64,000 nt of DNA from Mycobacterium heckeshornense (lineage in GTDB: Bacteria; Actinomycetota; Actinomycetes; Mycobacteriales; Mycobacteriaceae). Location: the NCBI RefSeq assembly GCF_016592155.1, contig NZ_AP024237.1, forward strand, positions 3,224,001-3,288,000. Reading direction: 5' to 3'. The translations under genes were made by a program, and so were the position numbers. The notes under the pieces are model-generated. The model ran no database searches and was not told the origin of the DNA. It was given only the letters and a program-made list of their open reading frames with translations. Every line of letters begins with the position of its first letter. Positions within the stretch are counted from its first letter, which is position 1. Below are positions 42,273 through 52,662 of the stretch, piece by piece.

Positions 42273-43540
42273 ATGTGCAATGCGGCCCCAGCGCAGCGTG
42301 GCGTCCAGGCCGAGCCCACCCCGCTGCTGCACCCGGCCGAGGGGGTGCCCGAGCTCTCGGCGACGGTCGGCGAGATCGCCGCGGCCGCCGAGCTGCTGGC
42401 CGGTGGTCACGGGCCGTTCGCGGTCGACGCCGAGCGGGCGTCGGGTTTCCGCTACTCCAACCGGGCCTATCTGATCCAGATCCGCCGCGCCGGTGCGGGC
42501 ACCGTGCTCATCGATCCGGTCAGCCATGGAAGCGACCCGGCGGCCGTGTTGCGGCCGGTCGCCGAAGTGCTCGCCGGGGACGAATGGATTTTGCACGCCG
42601 CCGACCAGGATCTGCCGTGCCTGGCCGAAGTGGGCATGCGGCCACCGGCGCTGTATGACACCGAATTGGCCGGACGGCTGGCCGGATTCGAACGCGTGAA
42701 CCTGGCGGCCATGGTGCAGCGGCTCCTCGGGCTGAGCCTGGCCAAGGGCCACGGCGCGGCCGACTGGTCCAAGCGTCCACTGCCGGCGGCGTGGCTGAAC
42801 TATGCCGCCCTGGACGTCGAAGTCCTCATCGAACTGCGCGCGGCGATCGCGTCCGTGCTGGCGGAGCAAGGGAAAACACGTTGGGCCACAGAGGAATTCG
42901 AATACCTGCGCGCCAGCGCAGTGCGGGGGGGCGCCGAGCACCCGCCGCGATCATTGGCGACGCACGTCGGGCATCCATCGGGTCCGCGACCGGCGCGGAC
43001 TGGCCGCGGTTCGCGAGTTGTGGACCGTACGCGACCGGATCGCCCAGCGCCGCGACATCGCCCCCGGCCGCGTCCTGCCCGATTCGGCCATCATCGACGC
43101 GGCGATCGCCGACCCGAAGACGGTCGAGGACCTGACCGCTTTGCCGGTGTTCGGCGGGCCCAAGCAGCGCCGCAGCGCCGCGACCTGGCTGGCGGCGCTG
43201 GAGGCGGCCAGGCACAACCCCGAGCCCGTGGACGAGGTCGAGCCGCCCAACGGGCCGCCGGCCCCGGCGCGGTGGGTCAAGCGCAGACCGCAGGCCGCCG
43301 CGCGGCTGGATGCGGCCCGGGCAGCGCTGGCGGAGTTGTCGCAGCGGGTGTCGGTGCCCGCGGAGAACCTGATCTCCCCCCGACCTGGTGCGACGGCTGT
43401 GCTGGGACTGGGACGGCGGATCACAGGCCGACAGCGAGCGGGTGATCGACGAGTTTCTCGCCGCCGGGCAGGCTCGCGCCTGGCAGCGCGAGCTCGTGGT
43501 CCCGGTGTTAGCCGCCGCGCTGCAGCAGGCCGCCGGCTAG
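42273..43540 (+). pseudogene. RNase D-like exonuclease with two +1 frameshifts
   Basis: The first frame (from 42273) codes an RNase D-type 3'-5' exonuclease domain: FAVDAERASGFRYSNRAYLIQI, WILHAADQDLPCL, YDTELAGRLAGF. A run of seven G (42925-42931) shifts to the next frame, which continues with the HRDC region (RRTSGIHRVRDRRGLAAVREL and onward). A run of six C (43376-43381) shifts again to a frame that ends DLVRRLCWDWDGG...LQQAAG at 43540. Removing one base from each run restores a protein of about 420 residues, like Rv2681. Either two assembly errors or a true pseudogene. Confidence 0.85.
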
Positions 43541-45450
43541 TCCAGCGGCTCGCTGACCGCGGACTCCGGCACGTCGTTGCCCAAAGCTGCGACCCAGCCG
43601 GTGATCTGGCGGGCCACGCCCTGCTCGGTCAGCCCAACTTCGGCGAGTATCTCACCGCGGGACGCATGCTCGTAAAACCGTTGCGGTAACCCCACATCGC
43701 GGCACGGGACGTCAATCTCCGCGCGCCGCAGTGCCGCCGACACCGCGCTGCCCACACCGCCGTTGACGCCGTTGTCCTCCAACGTCACGACCAGCTTGTG
43801 CGCCGCCGCCAGGTCGCGGATCGCATCCGGCACCGGCAATACCCAGCGCGGATCGACCACCGTCACGCCGATGCCCTGGTTGCGCAACCGCTTGGCGGCC
43901 GCCAGCGCCATCGCGGCGAACGCTCCCACCGCGACCAGCAACACGTGGTGGTTCAGCCCGTCGGCGGGCACCGCGAGCACGTCAACGCCGGCGCGCCGCT
44001 CAAGCGCCGGGATGTCTTCGCCCACATCACCTTTCGGGAACCGAATGGCTGTCGGGCCGTCGTTTACGTCGAGTGCCTCACCGAGTTCCTCACGCAGACG
44101 AGCGCCGTCTCGGGGCGCGGCCACTCGCATGCCGGGCACGATGCCCAGCATCGACAGGTCCCACATGCCGTTGTGGCTGGCGCCGTCCGGACCGGTGATG
44201 CCGGCCCGGTCAAGCACCAGGGTGACCGGCAGTTTGTGCAGCGCCACGTCCATCATGATCTGGTCGAACGCCCGGTTGAGAAACGTCGAATAGATCGCCA
44301 CCACCGGATGCAGCCCGCCCATCGCCAAGCCGGCGGCCGAGGTCAGGGCGTGCTGCTCGGCAATACCGACGTCGAACAACCGGTCGGGGAACCGCTTGCC
44401 GAACGCCGTCAGCCCGGTCGGCCCGGGCATGGCCGCGGTAATCGCGACAATGTCGCGGCGCTGGGCGCCGTAGGCGACCAGTGCCTCGGCGAACGTCGCG
44501 GTCCAGCCCGGCCCCGGCACCTTGGTGGCCGCGCCGGTGGCCGGGTCGATGACGCCGCAGGAATGCATCAGCTCGGCCTCGTCGGCCTCGGCCGGTGGAT
44601 ACCCCATCCCTTTGCGGGTGGCCACGTGCACGATCACCGGTCCGCCGAAACCCCGGGCATGGCGCAGCGCGGACTCCACGGCGCGTTCGTCGTGGCCGTC
44701 GACCGGTCCGACGTACTTCAACCCGAGATCGGTGAACAGCAGCTGTGGGCTCAGCGCGTCCTTGATGCCGGCTTTGACGCTGTGCATGAGGTGGTAGACC
44801 AGCTCGCCGACCACCGGCATACCGCGTACCGCGCCGCGGCCCTTCTCCAGCAACTGCTCGTAGCCGGGCTGCAGCCGCAGCATCGCCAAGTGGTCAGCGA
44901 ACCCTCCGATGGTCGGGGCGTAACTGCGGCCGTTGTCGTTGACGACGATCACCACCGGCCGGCGGGCCGCGGCGATGTTGTTGAGCGCCTCCCAGCACAT
45001 GCCGCCGGTCAGTGCGCCGTCGCCGACGACGGCCACCACGTGCCGGTTGCGGTGCCCGGTCAGCTCGAATGCCTTGGCCAGCCCGTCGGCATAGGACAGC
45101 GCTGCGCTGGCGTGGCTGGACTCCACCCAGTCGTGCTCACTTTCGGCCCGGCTCGGATACCCCGACAGGCCGCCTTTTTTGCGCAAAGTCTCGAAGTCGG
45201 CGCAGCGCCCGGTCAGCATCTTGTGCACGTAGGCCTGGTGGCCGGTGTCGAAGATGATCGGATCGTGCGGTGAGTCGAACACGCGGTGCAGCGCCAGCGT
45301 CAGCTCAACGACGCCGAGGTTGGGTCCCAGGTGTCCCCCGGTGGCGGCCACCTTGTGGATCAGGAACTGCCGGATCTCATGTGCCAGATCTCTCAGCTGT
45401 GCGTGCGAAAGGGGCTGCAGATCGGCGGGTCCGCGGATCCTTTCGAGCAT
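43537..45450 (-). CDS. dxs: 1-deoxy-D-xylulose-5-phosphate synthase
   Basis: A 637-residue transketolase-like enzyme: [15 protein letters not shown] near residue 70, thiamine-diphosphate motif [16 protein letters not shown] near 150, and the central [15 protein letters not shown]. It condenses pyruvate and glyceraldehyde 3-phosphate in the first step of the MEP isoprenoid pathway. Its stop overlaps the RNase D stop by 4 bp, tail to tail. Matches Rv2682c. Confidence 0.97.
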   Translation of the reverse strand: MLERIRGPADLQPLSHAQLRDLAHEIRQFLIHKVAATGGHLGPNLGVVELTLALHRVFDSPHDPIIFDTGHQAYVHKMLTGRCADFETLRKKGGLSGYPSRAESEHDWVESSHASAALSYADGLAKAFELTGHRNRHVVAVVGDGALTGGMCWEALNNIAAARRPVVIVVNDNGRSYAPTIGGFADHLAMLRLQPGYEQLLEKGRGAVRGMPVVGELVYHLMHSVKAGIKDALSPQLLFTDLGLKYVGPVDGHDERAVESALRHARGFGGPVIVHVATRKGMGYPPAEADEAELMHSCGVIDPATGAATKVPGPGWTATFAEALVAYGAQRRDIVAITAAMPGPTGLTAFGKRFPDRLFDVGIAEQHALTSAAGLAMGGLHPVVAIYSTFLNRAFDQIMMDVALHKLPVTLVLDRAGITGPDGASHNGMWDLSMLGIVPGMRVAAPRDGARLREELGEALDVNDGPTAIRFPKGDVGEDIPALERRAGVDVLAVPADGLNHHVLLVAVGAFAAMALAAAKRLRNQGIGVTVVDPRWVLPVPDAIRDLAAAHKLVVTLEDNGVNGGVGSAVSAALRRAEIDVPCRDVGLPQRFYEHASRGEILAEVGLTEQGVARQITGWVAALGNDVPESAVSEPLD

Positions 45451-45759
45451 CTCGCCAGTGTACGCAAGGACGCCCCCGGCTTGGCGGGCCGCGAACTTTC
45501 GCGGCTGGCCGGGTGCCCACGCTCAGCGGGTGCCGACGAGTCCCGGCGGCGGCCACCCGCGTCTTTGATAGCGTTGCTCTGCGGTGAGCCGGGAAGCCTG
45601 GTCGGCGTCGTTATCTCGCGACCTGGGAGTAAACCGTGGACTTCCCCGCCGGCCGGACGGCATCGGTTCGCTGATGATCGTCCCCGAGCACCACCCGCCC
45701 GGGGACCGCGGTCACCCACATGTCCGCAAAGCCTGCGGCGGCCCGGCGGAGCGCCGGCG
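45451..45759. other. Intergenic region, 309 bp, between dxs and the first ars permease gene
   Basis: The gap separates divergent genes, so it should hold promoters for both. Open frames here have no recognisable content. I see no clear promoter, RNA or repeat beyond G/C-rich short palindromes. Confidence 0.3.
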
Positions 45760-47049
45760 ATGAGCGTCGTCGCGGTGGCGGTGTTCGTGGTCGCCTATGC
45801 GCTGATCGCCTACGAGCGCTTCGACAAAACCTTGGTGGCGCTCGCCGGCGCGGCGGTCGTGGTTACCTTGCCGGTGATCAGATCCGAAGACGTCTTCTAC
45901 TCCCATGACACCGGAATCGACTGGGACGTCATCTTTTTGCTGCTGGGGATGATGATCATCGTCGGCGTGCTGCGCCAGACCGGCGTCTTCGAATACGTCG
46001 CGATCTGGTCGGCCAAACGCGCGAAGGGCTCGCCGCTGCGCATCATGATCCTGCTGGTGGTCGTGACCGCGTTCGGCTCAGCGTTGCTGGACAACGTCAC
46101 CACGGTGCTGCTGATCGCGCCGGTCACCCTGCTGGTGTGTGACCGCCTGGCGATCAACGCGGCACCGTTTCTCATGGCTGAGGCGTTCGCATCCAACATC
46201 GGTGGCACAGCGACGCTGGTCGGCGATCCGCCCAACATCATCATCGCCAGCCGGGCCGGCCTGTCGTTCAACGACTTTTTGATCCACCTGGCGCCGGCGG
46301 TGGTTGTGGTGATGCTCGTCGCGGTCGCGATGTTGCCGGCGCTGTTCCCCGGCGCGTTCGCTGTCGACGCCGGGCGGGTCGCCGACGTCATGTCGCTGGA
46401 AGAGGGCGAGGCGATTCGCGACCGCGGGCTGCTCGTCAAGTGCGGCGTTGTCCTGGCGCTGGTATTGACCGGTTTCATCGCGCACTCGGCGCTGCATATG
46501 GAGCCCTCCGTGGTGGCGCTGCTGGGCGCCGGGATCCTGATCGTGATCTCCGGGCTGGAGCGCTCCGAGTACCTGGCCAGCGTCGAATGGGACACGCTGC
46601 TGTTCTTCGGCGGCTTGTTCATCATGGTCGGTGCCCTGGTGAAAACCGGTGTCGTCAACCAGCTCGCACGCTCGGCCACCAGCGCGACGGGCGGCAACGC
46701 CCTGTTGACGACGATGCTGATCCTCGCGGTGTCGTTGATCTTCAGCGGGATCGTCAACAACGTTCCGTACGCCGCGACCATGACTCCGATCATCGCCGAG
46801 CTGATCCCGTCGATGGTGGGTACCGCCAACCCCGACGTGCTGTGGTGGGCGCTTGCCCTCGGAACCGGGGTCGGCGGCAACCTCACCGCCGTGGGCGCCA
46901 GCGCCAACGTCGTCATCCTGGGAATCGCCCGGCGCGCAGACAATCCCATCTCGTTTTGGGAATTCACCCGCAAAGGCGCGGTGATCACGGTCGTGTCGCT
47001 TGCCCTGGTGGCGATTTATCTGTGGCTGCGCTATTTCGCGCTGAGCTGA
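45760..47049 (+). CDS. arsA: ArsB/NhaD-type ion transporter (Rv2684-like)
   Basis: A 429-residue membrane protein from ATG 45760 with about eleven segments and the ion-transporter superfamily signature [22 protein letters not shown] near residue 140, plus [15 protein letters not shown] and a C-terminal [16 protein letters not shown] half. The two halves repeat the GDPPN/GASAN motif pairing. Such proteins are annotated as arsenite or other anion transporters; the substrate is not known. In M. tuberculosis it is named arsA, although it is not the ArsA ATPase. A close paralog follows at 47657. Confidence 0.88.
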   Translation: MSVVAVAVFVVAYALIAYERFDKTLVALAGAAVVVTLPVIRSEDVFYSHDTGIDWDVIFLLLGMMIIVGVLRQTGVFEYVAIWSAKRAKGSPLRIMILLVVVTAFGSALLDNVTTVLLIAPVTLLVCDRLAINAAPFLMAEAFASNIGGTATLVGDPPNIIIASRAGLSFNDFLIHLAPAVVVVMLVAVAMLPALFPGAFAVDAGRVADVMSLEEGEAIRDRGLLVKCGVVLALVLTGFIAHSALHMEPSVVALLGAGILIVISGLERSEYLASVEWDTLLFFGGLFIMVGALVKTGVVNQLARSATSATGGNALLTTMLILAVSLIFSGIVNNVPYAATMTPIIAELIPSMVGTANPDVLWWALALGTGVGGNLTAVGASANVVILGIARRADNPISFWEFTRKGAVITVVSLALVAIYLWLRYFALS

Positions 47050-47133
47050 TGGCAGACCACGAAGGCGTGACCACTTCGCGACGCCCCGGACCTGCGCGTG
47101 TGATCGGCGGCGCGGCGGACGTATCGTCGGGGT

Positions 47134-47577
47134 ATGCGGGCAGCGGAGATCGCCGAGAATTTCCCGGTCGTAAGCATCGAGTCCGACGCGCTAGACGCCG
47201 CGCGCATGCTCGCCCAGCATCGCCTGCCGGGGATCGTGGTCACCGACCCGTCAGGCGAGCCGTACGCGGTGCTGCCGGCCTCTCAGGTGGTCCGATTCAT
47301 CGTGCCGCGCTACGTGCAGGACGACCCATCGCTGGCCGGTGTGCTCAACGAGTCGATGGCGGACCGCGTGGCGGAAAAGCTGGGCGGCAAGACAGTGCGC
47401 GAAGTGCTGCCCGACCACCTGCTGAACATCCCCTACGCCGACGCCGACGACACCATCATCGAGGTGGCGGCGATGATGGCGCGGTCGAGAAGCCCGCTGG
47501 TCGCGGTGGTCAAAGACGGCGCGCTGCATGGCGTGATCACAGCATCGCGTCTGCTGGCCGCGGCGCTGAAACCCTGA
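47134..47577 (+). CDS. CBS-domain protein
   Basis: A 147-residue protein with two CBS motifs: [19 protein letters not shown] at the start and [20 protein letters not shown] near 85, ending in [23 protein letters not shown] pairs bind adenine nucleotides and often regulate transporters. It lies between two paralogous ion transporters, so a regulatory role for them is plausible, but this is inferred from position. It is the likely counterpart of Rv2683. Confidence 0.85.
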   Translation: MRAAEIAENFPVVSIESDALDAARMLAQHRLPGIVVTDPSGEPYAVLPASQVVRFIVPRYVQDDPSLAGVLNESMADRVAEKLGGKTVREVLPDHLLNIPYADADDTIIEVAAMMARSRSPLVAVVKDGALHGVITASRLLAAALKP

Positions 47578-47656
47578 CCTTCGGCACGCCGAAAAGCGCG
47601 GCGCGCGCAAATTTTTGCGCCGGCACAGGCGCGATCGTCGATCGGGGCAGCCGCCG

Positions 47657-48946
47657 ATGAGCGCCGTCGCGGTCGCGGTGTTCGTGGCCGCCTATGCACT
47701 GATCGCCAGCGATCGCATCAACAAGACGCTGGTTGCGTTGGCCGGCGCCGCCGTCGTGGTCAGCCTGCCGGTGATCAACTCTACCGACATCTTCTATTCC
47801 CATCGGACCGGAATCGACTGGGACGTCATCTTTTTGCTGCTCGGCATGATGGTCATCGTCAGCGTGCTGCGCCAGACCGGCGTCTTCGAATACGTCGCGA
47901 TCTGGTCGGCTAAACGCGCGAAGGGCTCGCCGCTGCGCATCATGGTCCTGCTAGCGCTGGTCATGGCGGTGGGATCGGCGCTGCTGGATAACGTCACCAC
48001 GGTTTTGCTGATCGCACCGGTCACGCTGCTGGTATGTGACCGGCTGGCTATCAACGCGGTGCCGTTTCTGATCGCCGAAGTGTTCGCGTCCAACATCGGT
48101 GGGGCTGCGACGCTGGTCGGCGACCCGCCGAACATCATCATCGCCAGCCGCGCCGGGCTGACGTTCAACGACTTTCTGGTGCACGTGGCGCCAATCGTGG
48201 TCATCGTCATTGCGGTGTTCGCCGCGCTGTTACCACGGCTGTTCGCTGGCTCTTTCGACGTCGATGCGCAACGAGTCGCCGACGTGATGTCGTTGGATGA
48301 GGCCCAAGCCATCCGCGATCGCGGATTACTGCTGAAGTGCGGCGTGGTGCTGGCACTGGTGTTCGCCGCATTCGTCGCTCACCCGGTGCTGCACCTGGAG
48401 CCGGCCGTCGTGGCCCTGCTGGGCGCCGGTCTTCTGGTCGCGATATCGGGGCTCGAGCGCTCCGACTACCTGGCCAGCGTCGAATGGGACACGCTGTTGT
48501 TTTTCGGCGGCTTGTTCATCATGGTCGGTGCCCTGGTGAAAACCGGTGTCATCGACAAGCTGGCACGCGCAGCCACCGAAGTGACCGGCGGCAACGCGCT
48601 GTTCACCGTGATGCTCATCCTCGGGGTATCCGCACCCGTGTCCGGCATTGTCGACAACATTCCCTATGTCGCCACCATGACACCGATCGTCGGCGAACTG
48701 TCCGCTGCGGTGCCGGCGCATCTTCACCCGGACGTGTTGTGGTGGGCCCTGGCGCTGGGCGCCGACTTCGGCGGCAACCTCACCGCCGTCGGGGCCAGCG
48801 CAAACGTCGTCATGCTCGGAATCGCCCGTCACGCAGACAATTCCATTTCGTTTTGGGAGTTCACCCGCAAAGGCGCAGTGGTCACGGCGGTCTCGCTTGT
48901 GCTCGCCGCGGTCTATCTGTGGGTGCGCTATTTCGTCTGGAGCTGA
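47657..48946 (+). CDS. arsB1: ArsB/NhaD-type ion transporter, paralog (Rv2685-like)
   Basis: A 429-residue paralog of the transporter at 45760, the same length and collinear throughout: [22 protein letters not shown] near residue 140, [20 protein letters not shown] in the second half, and [17 protein letters not shown]. The start is ATG 47657. Identity to the first copy is high along the membrane core, pointing to a tandem duplication around the CBS gene. Substrate unknown. M. tuberculosis has an ABC transporter (Rv2686c-Rv2688c) next; it is absent here. Confidence 0.88.
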   Translation: MSAVAVAVFVAAYALIASDRINKTLVALAGAAVVVSLPVINSTDIFYSHRTGIDWDVIFLLLGMMVIVSVLRQTGVFEYVAIWSAKRAKGSPLRIMVLLALVMAVGSALLDNVTTVLLIAPVTLLVCDRLAINAVPFLIAEVFASNIGGAATLVGDPPNIIIASRAGLTFNDFLVHVAPIVVIVIAVFAALLPRLFAGSFDVDAQRVADVMSLDEAQAIRDRGLLLKCGVVLALVFAAFVAHPVLHLEPAVVALLGAGLLVAISGLERSDYLASVEWDTLLFFGGLFIMVGALVKTGVIDKLARAATEVTGGNALFTVMLILGVSAPVSGIVDNIPYVATMTPIVGELSAAVPAHLHPDVLWWALALGADFGGNLTAVGASANVVMLGIARHADNSISFWEFTRKGAVVTAVSLVLAAVYLWVRYFVWS

Positions 48947-48994
48947 GCACTCTCGGGTGGCCATGAAATACGCGGTGTCGGGCGACGATGCGCG

Positions 48995-49276
48995 GTGAGC
49001 CCTTTCTACGCCGGGGCGGTGAGCGCGCTGATCCGGGAATTCCTGCACCGGACACAGCGCGGAGACGGCTTGCCCGACACCATTCTCACACCACGCGAAG
49101 AAGAAGTGCTGAAACTGATCGCCGAGGGTTACTCAGCCCGTGAAATCGCGAAAACCCTTGGTATTAGCGCTAAGACAGTGGACCAGCATCGGACAAACAC
49201 GCTGCAGAAGCTTGGCCTGCGCGACCGCCTGGCGCTGACCCGTTACGCAATCAGAATTTGCCGGATCGAGCCCTGA
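48995..49276 (+). CDS. Stand-alone LuxR-type DNA-binding domain
   Basis: A 93-residue product from GTG 48995 consisting of a linker (SPFYAGAVSALIREFL) and a complete LuxR/GerE helix-turn-helix: LTPREEEVLKLIAEGYSAREIAKTLG (outline), ISAKTVDQHRTNTLQKLGLRDR. The linker resembles the segment after the receiver domain in NarL-type response regulators, but no receiver domain is coded in the 48 bp upstream. It may be a truncated regulator still able to bind DNA, or a remnant. No sensor kinase is nearby. Confidence 0.7.
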   Translation: MSPFYAGAVSALIREFLHRTQRGDGLPDTILTPREEEVLKLIAEGYSAREIAKTLGISAKTVDQHRTNTLQKLGLRDRLALTRYAIRICRIEP

Positions 49277-49334
49277 CGGCCGCTGTCGTCTGCCGGGCTG
49301 GCGAGCACATCGAGGGACCGCGGCCGTCGCAACC

Positions 49335-50528
49335 TTAGCGGGTCAGCAGCGCCACACACTCCACGTGATGAGTCAACGGGAACGCGTCGAAAACCCGGAG
49401 CTTCTCGACGGTGTAGCCATGACCGCGGTAAAGACCGATATCACGGGCGAAAGATGCTGCCTCGCAACCGATGTGCACCAGCCGTCGCACTCCCGCTGCA
49501 GCCAGCAGCTCGATGACCGCACGGCCGGCGCCTGAGCGCGGTGGGTCAAGTACTGCGACATCGGCGGCCACGGATTGCGTCGCCAGCACGCGGCGCACCG
49601 AATCGGTGACCGTATGCACTTGCGGCAGATCGGCCAGCGCGGCCCGCGCGGCCTGCGACGCCGCCCGAGCGGTGTCGACGCTTAGCACTCGCCCCGACTC
49701 CCCCACCGCCGCGGCCAGTACCGCTGCGAACAGGCCGGTGCCGCCGTAGAGATCCCAGGCCGTCGTCCCGGCGGCGGGCTGCGCCCAATCGCGCACCATG
49801 GCGCTGTAGATCCGCGCCGCGTCGCGGTGGGCCTGCCAGAACGCGGTCACCGGCACCCGCCACGTGCGCCCGGCCGCCCGCTGGACCGCCTGATATCCGC
49901 CCTCGACCACCTCGGCAACGGTTCTGCGGCCCCGCTTGGCGGTGCACACCACATGTCGCCGCCCGTCGTCATCGACGGCGATGTGCAGGTGCGCGCCCGG
50001 CGGCCAATCGGTACCCGCCAGACCGTCGATCATCCCCGCCGGTAGCTGCCCGCAGCGCAGGTCGGTGACCAGTTCGTCGCTGTGGTAACGATGAAAACCG
50101 GCCCGCCCGTCGTCGCCCACGTCGAGCCGCACGCGGGTTCGCCAGCCGCACGGCCCTGCCGTGCCAAGGGGTTCGGCTTCGCCGTGCCAGCGGTAGCCAC
50201 CCAGGCGGGCCAGCTGGTTGCTGACCACCTGCCCCTTAAGGCCGCGCGCCGCCTCCGGACTGGCAAACGCCAGGTCGCAGCACCCGGCGCCGTCGACCCC
50301 GGCGATCGGGCACAGTGATGGGATCCGATCGGCCGACGGTTCGATCACCTCGACGGCCTCGGCGTGCCAATAGGAGCCACGGTCGGCGGTGATCCGTGCC
50401 CGCACCCGCTCGCCGGGCAGCGCGTAACGCACGAACACCACCCGGCCTTCGTGGCGTGCGACACAACTGCCGCCGTTGGCCGCAGCGCCGGTGGTCAACG
50501 TCAGCTCGCAAGGTGTGGTTTCGGTCAA
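49335..50528 (-). CDS. TrmA/RlmD-type RNA uracil-5 methyltransferase, Rv2689c-like
   Basis: About 397 residues; the start is probably TTG 50528, or TTG 50540 overlapping the permease stop. An N-terminal TRAM-like region (AANGGSCVARHEGRVVFVRYALPGERV in outline), cysteines in SLCPIAGVDGAGCCDL for an iron-sulfur cluster, a SAM motif WDLYGGTGLFAAVLA, and the catalytic Cys in VHIGCEAASFARDI near the end. It methylates uridine in rRNA or tRNA; the exact target is unknown. It follows the APC permease gene with an 8-bp gap. Confidence 0.88.
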   Translation of the reverse strand: MTETTPCELTLTTGAAANGGSCVARHEGRVVFVRYALPGERVRARITADRGSYWHAEAVEVIEPSADRIPSLCPIAGVDGAGCCDLAFASPEAARGLKGQVVSNQLARLGGYRWHGEAEPLGTAGPCGWRTRVRLDVGDDGRAGFHRYHSDELVTDLRCGQLPAGMIDGLAGTDWPPGAHLHIAVDDDGRRHVVCTAKRGRRTVAEVVEGGYQAVQRAAGRTWRVPVTAFWQAHRDAARIYSAMVRDWAQPAAGTTAWDLYGGTGLFAAVLAAAVGESGRVLSVDTARAASQAARAALADLPQVHTVTDSVRRVLATQSVAADVAVLDPPRSGAGRAVIELLAAAGVRRLVHIGCEAASFARDIGLYRGHGYTVEKLRVFDAFPLTHHVECVALLTR

Positions 50529-50536
50529 CTCGCCGA

Positions 50537-52552
50537 TCAATCGAAAATACCCCGTCGGGCGTCGCCCGGAGCAGCGTGCGGCTGCAGTGTCTTGACCCGC
50601 TCCGACGAACTGAGTTGCCAGGGAACCGAAGTCACCATCACATTCGGCATAAACAGTAGTCGGCCCTTGAGCCGAAGGGCACTCTGGTTGTGCAGCAACT
50701 GCTCCCACCAGTGCCCCACCACATATTCCGGAATGAAAACTGTCACCACGGTCCGCGGCGACTCCTTGCTCACCCGCTTCACGTAGTCCAGAACCGGGCG
50801 GGTGATTTCACGATAGGGCGACGCGATCACTTTGAGCGGCACGCTGATATCGCTGTCCTCCCACTTGCGCACCAGCTCGCGGGTTTCGGCGTCGTCGACG
50901 CTGACGGTGACGGCCTCCAGGACATCCGGTCGGGTCGCCCTGGCATAGGCCAGCGCTCGCAGTGTCGGCAGGTGCAACTTCGACACCAATACCACAGCGT
51001 GGTTGCGGCTGGGCAACACTACGTCGTTGTCGGCGGCAGCCTGCTCTTGCAGTTCCCGGCTGACCGTGTTGTAGTGCCGGCGGATCAGCTTCATGATCAC
51101 GAACAGCGAGCCCATGGCGAAAACTGCAATCCATGCCCCGGCAAGGAATTTGGTGATCAAAACGACGAAGAGCACAGTGCCGGTGGACAGGAAGCCGATC
51201 GTGTTGACTACACGGGAGCGCATCATCTTGCGCCGCAGCGCAGGGTCGGTTTCGGTACGCAGCAGCCGAGTCCAGTGCCGCACCATGCCGATCTGGCTCA
51301 ACGTGAACGAAATGAACACGCCGACGATGTACAGCTGAATCAGCGCAGTCACCTGCGCACGGAACGCGATGATCGCCGCCAGGGCGGCCACCGACAAGAA
51401 CACGATGCCGTTGGAAAAAGCCAACCGATCCCCGCGGGTATGCAATTGGCGCGGCAGGTAACTGTGCTGCGCCAGCACGGAACCCAGCACGGGGAAGCCG
51501 TTGAACGCGGTGTTGGCCGCCAGCACCAGGATCAATGCGGTCACCGTGGCGATCAACAGCAACCCCAGGTGGAAGCTGCCGAACACCGCCTGCGCCAGCT
51601 GGGCGACCAACGTCTTTTGGTGATAGCCGGGCGGGGTGCCCGTCAGCTGTTTGGCGGGGTCGTCGACAACCTGCACGCCGGTCTTCTCGGCCAGCACGAT
51701 GATGCCCATGAACAAGGTCACCGCGATGGTGCCCAACATCAGCAGTGTCGTTGCGGCATTGCGGGACTTGGGTTTCCGAAACGCCGGTACCCCGTTGCTG
51801 ATCGCCTCCACCCCGGTCAGCGCCGCGCATCCGGACGAGAACGACCGCGCCACCAGAAACATCAGCGCGAAACCGGCAATCTTGCCGTGTTCGGCATGCA
51901 TCACGAAACCGGCGGACTCGGCCCGCAGCGGATCACCCAGCGCGTAGATACGGAACAGCCCCCAGCCGAGCATGATAAGCACCCCGGCGATAAACGCGTA
52001 GGTGGGGATCGCGAACGCCACCCCGGACTCCCGCACGCCCCGCAGGTTCATCGCCATCACCAAAAGGATCGCGCTCACCGAGAACAGCACAGTGTGGTCG
52101 GCCACGAACGAGATGGCCGAGCCGATGTTCGACATCGCCGATGCCGTCGAAACCGCAACGGTTAGAACATAATCCACCATCAAAGCACTGGCCACCAGCA
52201 GACCCGCGTTGTCACCCAGGTTGGTGGTCACCACTTCGTAGTCGCCACCGCCGGACGGGTAGGCATGCACGTTCTGCCGGTAGCTGGCCACCACCACCAG
52301 CAAGACGACCGCCACCGCCAGGCCGATCCACGGCGTCATCGAGTACGCGGCCAACCCGGCCACCGACAGCATCAGGAAGATCTCCTCGGGGGCATACGCC
52401 ACCGAGGACAGCGCATCCGAGGCGAACACCGGCAGCGCGATCCGTTTAGGCAGCAGGGTGTGGCTTAGCCGATCGCTGCGGAACGGTCGACCCAAAACCA
52501 ACCGGCGCGCCGCGGTCGAGAGTTTGGACACGAGAGCCAAGGGTATGCGCAT
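50537..52552 (-). CDS. APC-family amino acid/K+ permease, Rv2690c-like
   Basis: A 671-residue protein from ATG 52552 (GTG 52531 is an alternative start matching the family). It has about twelve membrane segments starting FASDALSSVAYAPEEIFLML and a soluble C-terminal domain of about 170 residues with VVLVSKLHLPTLRALAYA and FIPEYVVGHWWEQLLHN. Relatives include KimA-type potassium transporters. It is divergent from ceoB-ceoC, the TrkA-type K+ regulators, which supports a role in potassium uptake. Confidence 0.87.
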   Translation of the reverse strand: MRIPLALVSKLSTAARRLVLGRPFRSDRLSHTLLPKRIALPVFASDALSSVAYAPEEIFLMLSVAGLAAYSMTPWIGLAVAVVLLVVVASYRQNVHAYPSGGGDYEVVTTNLGDNAGLLVASALMVDYVLTVAVSTASAMSNIGSAISFVADHTVLFSVSAILLVMAMNLRGVRESGVAFAIPTYAFIAGVLIMLGWGLFRIYALGDPLRAESAGFVMHAEHGKIAGFALMFLVARSFSSGCAALTGVEAISNGVPAFRKPKSRNAATTLLMLGTIAVTLFMGIIVLAEKTGVQVVDDPAKQLTGTPPGYHQKTLVAQLAQAVFGSFHLGLLLIATVTALILVLAANTAFNGFPVLGSVLAQHSYLPRQLHTRGDRLAFSNGIVFLSVAALAAIIAFRAQVTALIQLYIVGVFISFTLSQIGMVRHWTRLLRTETDPALRRKMMRSRVVNTIGFLSTGTVLFVVLITKFLAGAWIAVFAMGSLFVIMKLIRRHYNTVSRELQEQAAADNDVVLPSRNHAVVLVSKLHLPTLRALAYARATRPDVLEAVTVSVDDAETRELVRKWEDSDISVPLKVIASPYREITRPVLDYVKRVSKESPRTVVTVFIPEYVVGHWWEQLLHNQSALRLKGRLLFMPNVMVTSVPWQLSSSERVKTLQPHAAPGDARRGIFD

Positions 52553-52662
52553 GCGGCGTTGGCGGTAGCGTTCCCTAGGAGGGACATGTTCCGGCTCACA
52601 TCGGCGGGCTAACGGCTGCAGGCCGGGCCCCGAGGAAAGGCTGCCGCCGAAAGGACCTAAAG

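Noticed and set aside
43798..45273. 491-codon open frame opposite dxs
   Set aside because: His/Arg/Gly-rich translation with no domain, entirely inside the clearly coding dxs gene.
50690..52165. 491-codon open frame opposite the APC permease gene
   Set aside because: Gln/His/Arg-rich antisense frame inside a clear membrane transporter gene.
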